From: Streptomyces venezuelae | Lineage (GTDB): Bacteria; Actinomycetota; Actinomycetes; Streptomycetales; Streptomycetaceae | DNA length: 64,000 nt | Direction: 5' to 3' | NCBI RefSeq assembly: GCF_008642315.1 | Contig: NZ_CP029192.1 | Coordinates: 6,510,001-6,574,000, forward strand | Shown here: positions 8,102 to 16,345 of the stretch, in pieces | Numbering within the stretch: the first letter of the stretch is position 1 | Layout: each line of letters opens with the position of its first letter | Position numbers and translations under genes: made by a program | Notes under the pieces: model-generated | What the model was told of the DNA's origin: nothing | The model's input: only the letters and a program-made list of their open reading frames with translations | Database searches by the model: none

Positions 8102-9296
8102 TCTGCTCCGGCACCGGGCGCGGCCCCGCCCCGCGCGGCGCGGACACCGTACGGCGCCACAGGTTCCGGCAGGCCAGCACGGTCGCCGCGACCAGCAGAC
8201 CGTTGCGTACGAGAAGCAGGGACAGGCCCAGCGGGTCGCCTGCCACCACATGCGAGAACCACACCGGGAACTCCAGGAACGTCACGAACGTCGCCACGAG
8301 CACCAGCCGGGCCGGCACCACCATCGGGCTCGCACGGAACGCCAGGCACACGGCGGCCGTCCCGACCAGCCACAGCATGTACTGCGGGCTGATCACCCGG
8401 CTCGTCGTGGTGAAGAGCAGCACGGCGACGAACGCCGCGTCCGCGGGTGTGCTCGCCGCGCGGACCCGGGCCCGCAGCCGCCACACCAGCAGCCAGCAGA
8501 AGGCGGCCACCGACAGCCCCTGGGCGACGGTGCTCACGAGCGACACGTACGGGCCCAGGAATTCCACCGAGCCGTAGTTGAGCCGCACTTCGCCCTGCCA
8601 GCCGAAGTGGCGCGCGATGTGGAAGACGAGGGCGCCGAGCGACTCCACCTCGGTACCGCGGTCGCGCTGGAAGGTGAGGAACGCCAGGGCGCCCGGCATC
8701 GTCACCAGGAACACCAGCGCGAGGGCGAGAGCCGTGGCCGCCGCCGCGGCCCACGACCGGCGCGTCGCCCGCCCGCGCGGGGTGCCCACGAGGAGCAGCA
8801 CGGGCCACCCCTTGAGCAGCGCCCCGAACCCCGCGAGCGCCCCCATCGTGCGTGGGTGCCGCGCCCCGGCGAGCAGCCCGGCGACGGCGACGGCGGCGAC
8901 CATCACGTCGTACCGCGCGTACCCGGTGGGCCCGAGCAGGGCCACGCCGACCACCCACACCCAGGCGCCCCGCAACGACTTCCCGGGCCGCCGCCCCGCG
9001 TGGAGCAGCAGCGCGCACACCGCCGCGTCGCACACCAGACACAGCACGAAGAAGGCCGTCGCGTACCCGAGGAAGGGCAACAGGGCGGGGGAGAGGACCG
9101 CGAGGGCGGCGGCGGGCGGGTACTGCCACGTGACGTCGTCGAGCGGGAAGGTGCCGGTGCGCAGGATCTCGTACCAGCCCTGGTAGATGACCGAGACGTC
9201 GCTGGTCACGTCGGGTCCGGGGACTGTGAACACGTGCAGGACGAAGAGCATGAGCAGGGCCCTGGTCAGCCCCCAGACGGTCAGGATGCGCGCCAT
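8058..9296 (-). CDS. GT87-type (DUF2029) polytopic glycosyltransferase
   Basis: 412 residues, about ten membrane helices, with an acidic motif after helix 1 (PGPDVTSDVSVIYQGW) like the Asp that binds polyprenyl-phosphate sugar donors in GT-C enzymes. In mycobacteria GT87 proteins such as Rv2181 add alpha-1,2-mannose to lipoglycans; the position beside a PimB-like gene supports a lipoglycan or cell-wall sugar role, but acceptor and donor are not shown. ATG 9296 is preferred over ATG 9317: AGGGGCGAGG precedes it, and a TTAAGT -10 box lies only 2 nt before 9317. Divergent from the GT4 gene. Confidence 0.85.
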   Translation of the reverse strand: MARILTVWGLTRALLMLFVLHVFTVPGPDVTSDVSVIYQGWYEILRTGTFPLDDVTWQYPPAAALAVLSPALLPFLGYATAFFVLCLVCDAAVCALLLHAGRRPGKSLRGAWVWVVGVALLGPTGYARYDVMVAAVAVAGLLAGARHPRTMGALAGFGALLKGWPVLLLVGTPRGRATRRSWAAAAATALALALVFLVTMPGALAFLTFQRDRGTEVESLGALVFHIARHFGWQGEVRLNYGSVEFLGPYVSLVSTVAQGLSVAAFCWLLVWRLRARVRAASTPADAAFVAVLLFTTTSRVISPQYMLWLVGTAAVCLAFRASPMVVPARLVLVATFVTFLEFPVWFSHVVAGDPLGLSLLLVRNGLLVAATVLACRNLWRRTVSAPRGAGPRPVPEQITQAPRADTYASAP

Positions 9297-9414
9297 GAGT
9301 GCCTCGCCCCTTTTCATCCACTTAAATGCGATTCGAGACGTCATGATGCCGGGTGGGGAGGGGCCGGGGCGAAGAGGCTGGGCCGTGGCTTTCGGTACCG
9401 CCGCCGGCCTTCGG

Positions 9415-9420
9415 TACTGT
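9415..9420 (+). promoter_or_regulatory. -10 box TACTGT of leaderless GT4 gene
   Basis: TACTGT ends 8 nt before ATG 9429 and there is no Shine-Dalgarno sequence, the layout expected for a leaderless transcript. Confidence 0.6.
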
Positions 9421-9428
9421 CGTGCGCG

Positions 9429-10571
9429 ATGCACAAGACCCTGATCGTCACGAACGACTTCCCGCCCAGGCCCGGTGGCATCCAGGCGTTCCTGCACAAC
9501 ATGGCGCTGCGCCTGGACCCCGAGCAGCTCGTCGTCTACGCCTCCACGTGGAAGCGGGGCCGCGAGGGCGCGGAGGCGACCGCGGCCTTCGACGCCGAGC
9601 AGCCCTTCCAGGTCGTACGCGACTCCACGACGATGCTGCTGCCGACCCCGCGCGTCACCCGTCGCGCGGTGTCGCTCCTGCGCGAACACGGCTGTACGTC
9701 GGTGTGGTTCGGGGCGGCCGCGCCGCTCGGGCTCATGGCGCCCGCGCTGCGCGAGGCGGGCGCGACGCGGCTGGTCGCGACGACCCACGGCCACGAGGCG
9801 GGCTGGGCCCAGCTGCCCGCCTCCCGCCAACTCCTCCGCCGGATCGGCGATGCGACGGACACGATCACCTATCTGGGCGAGTACACGCGCTCACGGATCG
9901 CCGGGGCGCTGAGCCCCGAGGCGGCGGCGCGGATGGTCCAACTCCCGCCCGGGGTGGACGAGAAGACGTTCCACCCGGGATCGGGCGGCGACGCGGTACG
10001 GGCGCGGCTCGGCCTCACGGACCGGCCCGTGGTGGTGTGTGTCTCGCGGCTCGTGCCGCGCAAGGGCCAGGACACGTTGATCCTCGCCATGCCGAGGATT
10101 CTCTCCGCGGAGCCGGACGCGGTGCTGCTGATCGTCGGGGGCGGCCCGTACGAGAAGGACCTGCGGCGGCTCGCGGCGGAGACGGGGGTCGCGGACTCCG
10201 TCCGCTTCACGGGGGCCGTGCCCTGGTCGGAACTCCCCGCGCACTACGGCGCGGGGGACGTCTTCGCCATGCCCTGCCGGACCCGGCGCGGGGGCCTGGA
10301 CGTCGAGGGCCTCGGCATCGTCTACCTGGAGGCGTCCGCGACGGGCCTTCCCGTCGTCGCGGGGGACTCCGGCGGGGCGCCGGACGCGGTCCTGGACGGG
10401 GAGACGGGGTGGGTCGTCCGTGGCGGCGAGCCGCAGGATGCGGCGGACCGGATCGTCGCCCTCCTCGCCGACGCGGAGCTTCGCTCCCGGATGGGGGAGC
10501 GGGGGCGTGCCTGGGTCGAGGAGAAGTGGCGCTGGGACCTCCTGGCAGAGACCCTGAAGTCCCTCCTGTAG
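9429..10571 (+). CDS. pimB: GT4 glycosyltransferase, PimB-like phosphatidylinositol-mannoside mannosyltransferase
   Basis: 380 residues with two Rossmann domains of GT-B fold. N-terminal TNDFPPRPGGIQAF is the acceptor-side glycine loop; GHEAGWAQ follows; donor-binding signatures are VSRLVPRKGQD and, near residue 300, EGLGIVYLEA. These features match actinobacterial PimB', which transfers mannose from GDP-mannose to phosphatidylinositol monomannoside at the inner membrane face. The neighbour fadD15-like gene is the same as beside M. tuberculosis pimB' (Rv2188c). Substrate is inferred from family and context. Confidence 0.82.
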   Translation: MHKTLIVTNDFPPRPGGIQAFLHNMALRLDPEQLVVYASTWKRGREGAEATAAFDAEQPFQVVRDSTTMLLPTPRVTRRAVSLLREHGCTSVWFGAAAPLGLMAPALREAGATRLVATTHGHEAGWAQLPASRQLLRRIGDATDTITYLGEYTRSRIAGALSPEAAARMVQLPPGVDEKTFHPGSGGDAVRARLGLTDRPVVVCVSRLVPRKGQDTLILAMPRILSAEPDAVLLIVGGGPYEKDLRRLAAETGVADSVRFTGAVPWSELPAHYGAGDVFAMPCRTRRGGLDVEGLGIVYLEASATGLPVVAGDSGGAPDAVLDGETGWVVRGGEPQDAADRIVALLADAELRSRMGERGRAWVEEKWRWDLLAETLKSLL

Positions 10572-10603
10572 CGCGCCCCCTGTGCGGCCCGGCGGGGCTT
10601 GCT

Positions 10604-10629
10604 CGCGCAGTTCCCCGCGCCCCTGAAGG
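10604..10629 (-). repeat. Dispersed 20-25 bp palindrome-rich repeat, copy 1
   Basis: Reverse-strand copy of GGGGCGCGGGGAACTGCGCG preceded by CTTCA, 32 nt after the GT4 stop codon. Confidence 0.8.
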
Positions 10630-10746
10630 CTCGCCCTTGGTCCTGCCGGGGGAGCTCGCGTCGCGGCTGCGGTCCGGTGCTCCTGAGGCCGCCCTCGGTT
10701 CTGCCGCGCGGGCTTGTTGTGCGGCTGACCGCGGGTGGTCCCTACC

Positions 10747-10773
10747 CGCGCAGTTCCCCGCGCCCCTGAAAGG
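10747..10773 (-). repeat. Dispersed repeat, copy 2 (left arm of large hairpin)
   Basis: Reverse-strand copy. It is the exact inverse of copy 3 over about 24 bp, so the two can pair across a 51-nt loop. Confidence 0.85.
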
Positions 10774-10824
10774 CGGCTCCGCCGCCTCCAGGGGCGAGGC
10801 TGAGGAAGCCGGGCGCAGCCCGGG

Positions 10825-10849
10825 CTTCAGGGGCGCGGGGAACTGCGCG
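10825..10849 (+). repeat. Dispersed repeat, copy 3 (right arm of large hairpin)
   Basis: Forward copy, CTTCA followed by the 20-bp core; inverse of copy 2. Confidence 0.85.
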
Positions 10850-10899
10850 GGCAACCACGTGTGGCGGGAAGTCGAGGGCGGGCGGCGGCCCCCACTGCC

Positions 10900-10921
10900 C
10901 AGGGGTGCGGGGAACTGCGCG
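10900..10921 (+). repeat. Dispersed repeat, copy 4
   Basis: Forward copy with one change in the core (GGGGTGCGGGG for GGGGCGCGGGG). Confidence 0.75.
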
Positions 10922-10991
10922 AGTGGCCACGGCGTGGCGGGAGTCGCCCGCGATGCAGCCCCCCCACGGCGAGTGGGCGGGACCGGTGACG

Positions 10992-12788
10992 CTACCCGCG
11001 GTAAATCGCCTCGATCTCGTCCGCGTAGTCCTTCGCCACCACATTCCGCTTCAGCTTCAGCGACGGAGTCAAGTGCCCCGACTCCTCCGTGAACTGGGAG
11101 CCGATGATCCGGAACTTGCGGACGGACTCCGCCTTGGAGACCGCCGCGTTGCCGTCGTCCACCGCGCTCTGGATCGCCGCGAGGAGATCCGCGTCGTCGC
11201 GGAGGGAGGACGCCGAGGAGTCGGCGGGCTTGCCGTGCTCCGCCGCCCACCGACCGAGGAACTCGTCGTCGACGGTCACCAGCGCGCCCACGAACGGACG
11301 CCCGTCGCCGACGACCATGCACTCGGCGACCAGCGCGTGCGCGCGGATGCGGTCCTCGATGACGGCCGGAGCGACGTTCTTGCCGCCGGCGGTGACGATG
11401 ATTTCCTTCTTGCGGCCCGTGATCCGCAGGTAGCCGTCCTCGTCGAGCGTGCCGATGTCCCCCGTGTGGAACCACCCGTCCGCCAGGGCCTCTTCCGTCG
11501 CGCCCTCGTTGTTCCAGTAGTGCGAGAACAGGTGCTCGCCGTGGAGCAGGACCTCGCCGTCGTCCGCTATCCGCACGACCGAGCCGGGCAGCGGCTGGCC
11601 GACCGTGCCGATCTTCTGGCGGTCCCAGGGGTTGAAGGCTGTCGCCGCGCACGATTCCGTCAGGCCGTAGCCCTCCAGGACCGTGAAGCCGATGCCGCGG
11701 AAGAAGTGGCCCAGGCGCTCGCCGAGCGGGGCGCCGCCGGAGATCGCGTACTCGCCGCGACCGCCGAGGACCGCGCGCAGCTTGCTGAAGACCAGCTTGT
11801 CGAAGAGCGTGTGCTTGAGGCGCAGGCCCAGCGACGGCCCCGACGGCGTGTCCAGCGCGCGGCTGTACGCGATCGCCGTGTCCGCCGCCTTGTCGAAGAT
11901 CTTGCCCTTGCCGTCGGCCTGCGCCTTCGCGCGCGCCGAGTTGTAGACCTTCTCGAAGACGCGCGGCACGCCGAGGACCATCGTCGGCCGGAACGAGGCC
12001 AGCTCGTCCGTGAGGTTCTTGACGTCGGGCGCGTGCCCCAGCTTGATCGGCGCCATCAGCGCGGCGACCTCGACGAGACGCCCGAAGACGTGGGCGACGG
12101 GGAGGAAGAGGAGGACCGAACACTCGCCCGTGCGGAACAGGGGCTTCAGGCGCTCCACCACGTTGCCGCACTCCGCGAAGAAGCTGCGGTGGGTGAGGAC
12201 ACAGCCCTTGGGACGGCCCGTCGTGCCCGAGGTGTAGACGATCGTGGCCGGGTCGTCGGCCTTGGCGGCGCCGCTGCGCTCGTCGACGGTCGCGTCCGGG
12301 ACCTCGGCGCCGGCGCCGTGCAGCTCCTCGACGCCGCCCGCGTCGATCTGCCAGACGTTCTTCAGGGCGGGCAGCGTGTCACGCACCGAGGCGACGGCCG
12401 CGGCGTGCGCGTCGAGCTCCACGACGCAGGCCACGGCGCCGGAGTCGCCGAGGATCCACTGGATCTGCTCGGCGGAGCTCGTCTCGTACACGGGAACGGT
12501 GACCGCGCCCGCGCTCCAGATGGCGAAGTCGAGCAGCGTCCACTCGTACCGGGTGCGGGACATCAGGCCGACGCGGTCGCCGGGACGCACTCCGGCGGCG
12601 ATCAGCCCTTTGGCGGTGGCGCGCACGTCGGCGAGGAAGGCCTTGGCCGTGACGTCCTGCCAGCGGCCCTCGACCTTGCGGCCGATGACGGCGACGTCCG
12701 GGTGCTGCGCGGCATTTCTACGGACGATGTCGGTCAGATTGCCGTCCGCAGGGACCTCGTACAGGGCCGGAAGGCTGAACTCGCGCAA
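10992..12788 (-). CDS. Long-chain acyl-CoA (or acyl-AMP) ligase, FadD15-like
   Basis: 598 residues of the AMP-forming ligase family. Motifs in order: P-loop YTSGTTGRPKG, GYGLTE (A5-like), the hinge motif DGWFHTGDIG, and the C-terminal ITGRKKEIIVTAGGKNV. It activates long-chain fatty acids to acyl-CoA for lipid synthesis or degradation. TTG 12788 is chosen: GGAG lies 11 nt before it and the product then begins MREFSLPALYEVP, as usual for this group; translation further upstream is Arg/Pro-rich and not protein-like. M. tuberculosis fadD15 is also next to pimB'. Confidence 0.9.
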   Translation of the reverse strand: MREFSLPALYEVPADGNLTDIVRRNAAQHPDVAVIGRKVEGRWQDVTAKAFLADVRATAKGLIAAGVRPGDRVGLMSRTRYEWTLLDFAIWSAGAVTVPVYETSSAEQIQWILGDSGAVACVVELDAHAAAVASVRDTLPALKNVWQIDAGGVEELHGAGAEVPDATVDERSGAAKADDPATIVYTSGTTGRPKGCVLTHRSFFAECGNVVERLKPLFRTGECSVLLFLPVAHVFGRLVEVAALMAPIKLGHAPDVKNLTDELASFRPTMVLGVPRVFEKVYNSARAKAQADGKGKIFDKAADTAIAYSRALDTPSGPSLGLRLKHTLFDKLVFSKLRAVLGGRGEYAISGGAPLGERLGHFFRGIGFTVLEGYGLTESCAATAFNPWDRQKIGTVGQPLPGSVVRIADDGEVLLHGEHLFSHYWNNEGATEEALADGWFHTGDIGTLDEDGYLRITGRKKEIIVTAGGKNVAPAVIEDRIRAHALVAECMVVGDGRPFVGALVTVDDEFLGRWAAEHGKPADSSASSLRDDADLLAAIQSAVDDGNAAVSKAESVRKFRIIGSQFTEESGHLTPSLKLKRNVVAKDYADEIEAIYRG

Positions 12789-13086
12789 GACTGCTGCTCC
12801 TACATAGGGCGCCGGCGCCACGACGTTGTGTGCTGCGACGGTGCGGTCCAAGATCGGGCAGGTGCTCAGTCGAGTGGGGGGCTGAGCACTACTGGACTGC
12901 CCGGACGTTACCCATCGGTATGGCTGGTTCGATAGGGGGGCGGGCCCAGATGTTCGGTGCGTCACACGTCGTCGTGGTCTGAATCGCACAGTACGCCACC
13001 GTCTTCCCGACTCGGAAGTAACCGCAGGTCCGGCCGCTGGACCGGGCCTCTACCGCCCCCGGGACGACCGTCCTAGGGTGATCGGC
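12789..13086. other. Divergent promoter region between acyl-CoA ligase and phosphoesterase
   Basis: About 300 bp without a gene. It must carry promoters for both flanking genes; the right one (TAGGGT) is listed separately. I see no other recognisable element. Confidence 0.5.
13074..13079 (+). promoter_or_regulatory. -10 box TAGGGT of leaderless phosphoesterase gene
   Basis: TAGGGT ends 7 nt before ATG 13087, consistent with a leaderless transcript; this also argues against the in-frame GTG at 13078, which overlaps the box. Confidence 0.6.
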
Positions 13087-13863
13087 ATGCCAGCTTTCCG
13101 GGTCAACGTGGTCAGTGACGTGCACGGCAACACCGAAGCGCTCGCACGTGCCGGGGACGGCGCGGACGCGCTCGTCTGCCTCGGTGACCTCGTGCTCTTC
13201 CTCGACTACGCCGACCACTCGCGCGGCATCTTCCCCGACCTGTTCGGCGCCGAGAACGCGACGAGGCTGGTGGAGCTGCGCACCGCACGCCGTTTCGACG
13301 AGGCCAGGGAATTCGGCCGAAAACTGTGGGGGAGCGTCGACAGTGACCGGGCCGCGGTGATCGAGCGCGCCGTCCGCAAGCAGTACGCCGAAATGTTCGC
13401 GGTCCTCCCCACGCCGACCTACGCCACCTACGGCAACGTCGACATCCCCTCCCTGTGGCCCGAGTACGCGGGACCGGGCACCACCGTCCTCGACGGCGAG
13501 CGCGTCGAGATCGGCGGCCGCGTCTTCGGCTTCGTCGGCGGCGGCCTGCGCACCCCGATGCGTACGCCTTACGAGATCTCCGACGAGGAGTACGCCGCCA
13601 AGATCGAGGCCGTCGGCGAGGTCGACGTCCTGTGCACCCACATCCCGCCGGACGTACCCGAGCTCCTCTACGACACCGTGGCGCGCCGCTTCGAGAGGGG
13701 CAGCCGCGCACTGCTCGACGCGATCCGCCGGACCCGCCCCAGGTACGCCCTCTTCGGCCACGTCCACCAGCCGCTGGTCCGGCGCATGCGCGTCGGTGCG
13801 ACGGAGTGCGTGAACGTCGGGCACTTCGCCGGGACATCCAGGCCTTGGGCCCTGGAGTGGTGA
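13087..13863 (+). CDS. Calcineurin-like metallophosphoesterase
   Basis: 258 residues. The dimetal phosphoesterase signatures occur in order: SDVHGN near residue 10, CLGDLV, YGNVD (residue about 120), CTHIPPD and GHVH near the C-terminus. These residues bind two metal ions and hydrolyse phosphomonoesters, diesters or nucleotides; the substrate cannot be told. No signal peptide, so cytoplasmic. It sits just upstream of the SRPBCC gene on the same strand (76-nt gap). Confidence 0.88.
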   Translation: MPAFRVNVVSDVHGNTEALARAGDGADALVCLGDLVLFLDYADHSRGIFPDLFGAENATRLVELRTARRFDEAREFGRKLWGSVDSDRAAVIERAVRKQYAEMFAVLPTPTYATYGNVDIPSLWPEYAGPGTTVLDGERVEIGGRVFGFVGGGLRTPMRTPYEISDEEYAAKIEAVGEVDVLCTHIPPDVPELLYDTVARRFERGSRALLDAIRRTRPRYALFGHVHQPLVRRMRVGATECVNVGHFAGTSRPWALEW

Positions 13864-13939
13864 CCTCGCCGCGCGCGGTAGCCTTCACGCGGTACACACC
13901 ACCCCATCCCGGACGACCGCATCTGGAGGAGCCACAGCG

Positions 13940-14380
13940 ATGGCGGAACACACCAGCTCGAGCATCACGATCGAGGCGGCACCGGCCGAGGTCATGGGAG
14001 TGATCGCCGACTTCGCTCGCTACCCGGACTGGACGGGTGAGGTGAAGGAGGCGCAGGTGCTCGCCACCGACGAGCGGGGCCGCGCCGAGCAGGTCCGCCT
14101 CGTCATGGACGCGGGCGCGATCAAGGACGACCAGACGCTGGGCTACACCTGGACCGGGGACGACGAAGTCAGCTGGACCCTGGTCAAGTCCCAGATGCTC
14201 CGCTCCCTGGACGGCTCCTACCTCCTGCGCCCCACCGCCTCCGGCACCGAGGTCACCTACCGCCTCACCGTCGACGTCAAGATCCCCATGCTCGGCATGA
14301 TCAAGCGCAAGGCGGAAAAGGTCATCATCGACCGAGCCCTGGCAGGCCTGAAGAAGCGAGTCGAGTCGAAGGAGGCCTAG
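13940..14380 (+). CDS. SRPBCC (START/polyketide-cyclase-like) protein
   Basis: 146 residues forming one helix-grip fold: N-terminal strand SSSITIEAAPAEVMGVIADF, FARYPDWTGEVKEAQVL in the first helical turn, GSYLLRPTASGTEVTYRL strands and the long C-terminal helix with VIIDRALAGLKKRVES. The fold holds a hydrophobic pocket for a lipid or aromatic ligand. The M. tuberculosis homologue in the same order is Rv2185c (TB16.3). Ligand unknown. SD GGAGG precedes the ATG. Confidence 0.88.
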   Translation: MAEHTSSSITIEAAPAEVMGVIADFARYPDWTGEVKEAQVLATDERGRAEQVRLVMDAGAIKDDQTLGYTWTGDDEVSWTLVKSQMLRSLDGSYLLRPTASGTEVTYRLTVDVKIPMLGMIKRKAEKVIIDRALAGLKKRVESKEA

Positions 14381-14456
14381 GGGCACGCGGGGAAGCCGGG
14401 CGCAGCCCTGGCTTTCAGCGCACGGGGGCCGATGGGAAAGCGGGGCGAAGCCCCTG

Positions 14457-14482
14457 CTTTCAGGGGCGCGGGGAACTGCGCG
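14457..14482 (+). repeat. Dispersed repeat, copy 5
   Basis: CTTTCA followed by an exact 20-bp core GGGGCGCGGGGAACTGCGCG, between the SRPBCC and ArsA-like genes. A degenerate relative of the same region (GCGGGGAAGCCGGGCGCAGCC) lies just upstream at about 14388. Confidence 0.85.
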
Positions 14483-14565
14483 ACCAGCCACGACGAACCG
14501 GCAGCCGCAGGCAGACCGCCCCCCACGGCGAGTGGGCACCCCACCCACCCGGGCGCCCCGCCAGC

Positions 14566-14571
14566 TACCGT
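14566..14571 (+). promoter_or_regulatory. -10 box TACCGT of leaderless ArsA-like gene
   Basis: TACCGT ends 8 nt before ATG 14580; no ribosome-binding site is present. Confidence 0.6.
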
Positions 14572-14579
14572 TCACAACC

Positions 14580-15764
14580 ATGCGCACCCTCCTCATCACC
14601 GGCCCCGGCGGAGCCGGCCGCACCACCGTCGCCGCCGCCACCGCGCTCGCCGCCGCGCGGGCCGGCCACCGGACCCTGGTGATCTCCGCCGACCGCGCCG
14701 ACACTCTCGGCGCGGCACTCGGCGAGGCGCCCGACACCGCACCCGCCGCCCCGGACGCGCATCCGGCGCTCACCACCCTCCGCCTCGCCCCGGCCGACCG
14801 CTTCCGCGACGACCTGCTCGCCCTGCAGGAACGTGCCGCCTCCGCCCTGGACCTGCTCGGCGCCGAGCGGCTCGACGGCGAGGAGCTGACCCCGCTGCCC
14901 GGAGCGGAGGAGCTGGCCCTGCTGCGCGCCCTGCGCGACGCGGACCGCGACGGCACGTACGACACCGTGGTCGTCGACCTGCCGCCCACCCCGCAGGCCC
15001 TCGCCGCCCTCGCCCTGCCCGAGCAGCTCCGCCGCTATCTGCGCCGGCTGCTCCCGCCCGAGCGCCAGGCGGCCCGTGCCCTGCGCCCCATGCTCGGCCG
15101 GCTCGCGGGCGTCCCCATGCCGGCGGCGTGGCTGTACGAGGCCGCGGCCCGGGGGGAGGACGAACTCGCCGCCGTCCAGCGCGTGATAGAGGCCCCCGGC
15201 ACCACCGTCCGCCTGGTCGCCGAACCCGGCCCCGCGGGCGCCGACGCCGTCCGTGCCGCCGCCACCGGCCTCGCCCTGCACGGCCTGCGCACCGACCTCC
15301 TCGTCGCCAACCGGATCCTGCCGGACGCGAGCCCCGACACCTGGCTCGCCGGGCTCGGCGCCCAGCAGCACAAGACGCTCGACGCGTGGGAGTCGACGTA
15401 CGACGACGTCGTCAGGGCCCCGCACCTCGGCCGCGACCCCCGCGGCGCCGACGACCTCGAAGCCCTCGGCCTGACCGCGCCCGCGGCAGCCCCCGCTCCC
15501 GCCGCCTGGCCCGTCACCGAGGCCCCCGAGGGCGACGGCGGCCACACGTACGTATGGCACATTCCGCTGCCCTCCGTCACCCGCGAGGAGCTCGGCCTCA
15601 TCCGGCGCGGCGACGAGCTCGTCGTCACCGCGGGCCCCTACCGCCGCATCGTCACCCTGCCGTCCGCGCTGCGCCGCTGCACCGTCGCGGGAGCAGGGCT
15701 GCGCGAGGGCGAGCTCAGGGTGCGGTTCGCGCCCGACCCGGATCTGTGGCCGCGCGAGCGGTGA
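14580..15764 (+). CDS. ArsA-like (GET3/anion-transporter family) ATPase with atypical P-loop
   Basis: 394 residues of the deviant-Walker P-loop ATPase group. The N-terminal loop reads GPGGAGRTT (residues 8-16). Arg14 stands where the catalytic Lys of GKGGxGKT normally is, and Pro9 replaces the signature Lys. The switch II region is VVDLPPTPQ rather than DTAPTGH. The C-terminus has a beta-rich HSP20/ArsA-C-like domain (TYVWHIPLPSV...). ATG 14580 follows the promoter by 8 nt. Positional homologue of Rv2184c. Role unknown; reduced or altered ATP use is likely from the P-loop. Confidence 0.82.
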   Translation: MRTLLITGPGGAGRTTVAAATALAAARAGHRTLVISADRADTLGAALGEAPDTAPAAPDAHPALTTLRLAPADRFRDDLLALQERAASALDLLGAERLDGEELTPLPGAEELALLRALRDADRDGTYDTVVVDLPPTPQALAALALPEQLRRYLRRLLPPERQAARALRPMLGRLAGVPMPAAWLYEAAARGEDELAAVQRVIEAPGTTVRLVAEPGPAGADAVRAAATGLALHGLRTDLLVANRILPDASPDTWLAGLGAQQHKTLDAWESTYDDVVRAPHLGRDPRGADDLEALGLTAPAAAPAPAAWPVTEAPEGDGGHTYVWHIPLPSVTREELGLIRRGDELVVTAGPYRRIVTLPSALRRCTVAGAGLREGELRVRFAPDPDLWPRER

Positions 15765-15784
15765 ACGCCGTACCTCCATTCGGG

Positions 15785-15790
15785 TAACGT
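15785..15790 (+). promoter_or_regulatory. -10 box TAACGT of leaderless DUF5304 gene
   Basis: TAACGT ends 8 nt before ATG 15799. Confidence 0.6.
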
Positions 15791-15798
15791 CGAGTGGC

Positions 15799-16293
15799 AT
15801 GAGCGATGCCACCGAGCGCGAAGCCCCGGAAGCCCAGGACCCCCAGGAAAGTCACGCCGACGCCTGGGAGCGGGCGTGCGCCGAGGACCTCGCGGCGGAG
15901 AAGGCCCGCCGCCGCGCCCAGTACGGGCCGCCGCCCGGCTCCGCGGCCGAGGAGCTGCGCAAGCTCTTCGACGTGGTGTCGGACAAGCTCTCCGGACTCC
16001 AGGCGCCGCTGCTCGGCGCGGTCGCGCAGGGTGCCGTCGAGCAGACGCTCCGGCAGGTCGCCAAGGAGGCGAAGGCGGTCGTCGAGCCGGTCATCGAGCG
16101 CAACCCCGACGTCTTCGACCACCTCGCGGCGGCGGGCTCCGAGCTGCTCGCCGCCTACCGCTCGGCGGTCGAGGGCCAGGAGAGCCGGTGGACCCGCGGC
16201 GACGGCGCGGACGACGCCACGAAGGACGCCGCGCCCGGCCGGGACCCCCGTGACGGCGGCTCCTCCGCGGGTGAACACATCGATCTGGACTGA
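15799..16293 (+). CDS. DUF5304 family protein
   Basis: 164 residues, soluble, mostly helical and acidic. A Gln/Glu-rich N-terminus is followed by a segment that could form an amphipathic helix (LRKLFDVVSDKLSGLQAPLL, about residues 53-72), then VEQTLRQVAKEAK, and a disordered Gly/Asp tail. Streptomyces-restricted family without assigned function. It lies between the ArsA-like and glucokinase genes, the place occupied by Rv2183c in M. tuberculosis; homology to that protein is not claimed. Confidence 0.8.
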   Translation: MSDATEREAPEAQDPQESHADAWERACAEDLAAEKARRRAQYGPPPGSAAEELRKLFDVVSDKLSGLQAPLLGAVAQGAVEQTLRQVAKEAKAVVEPVIERNPDVFDHLAAAGSELLAAYRSAVEGQESRWTRGDGADDATKDAAPGRDPRDGGSSAGEHIDLD

Positions 16294-16345
16294 TGCCCCT
16301 CGGGTACGGTGGGCCGTAGCGGGGCTCGATCGAACTGAGGGATTC

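Larger units (their letters stand above)
10572..10991. other. 420-bp gap between convergent genes filled with repeat copies
   Basis: No coding potential of Streptomyces type. The gap between the convergent GT4 and acyl-CoA ligase genes carries four copies of the 20-25 bp element GGGGCGCGGGGAACTGCGCG, two facing each way, plus a GGCGGC/GCCGCC hairpin at about 10772-10789. The layout suggests a bidirectional transcription end or a site of repeat accumulation. Confidence 0.7.
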
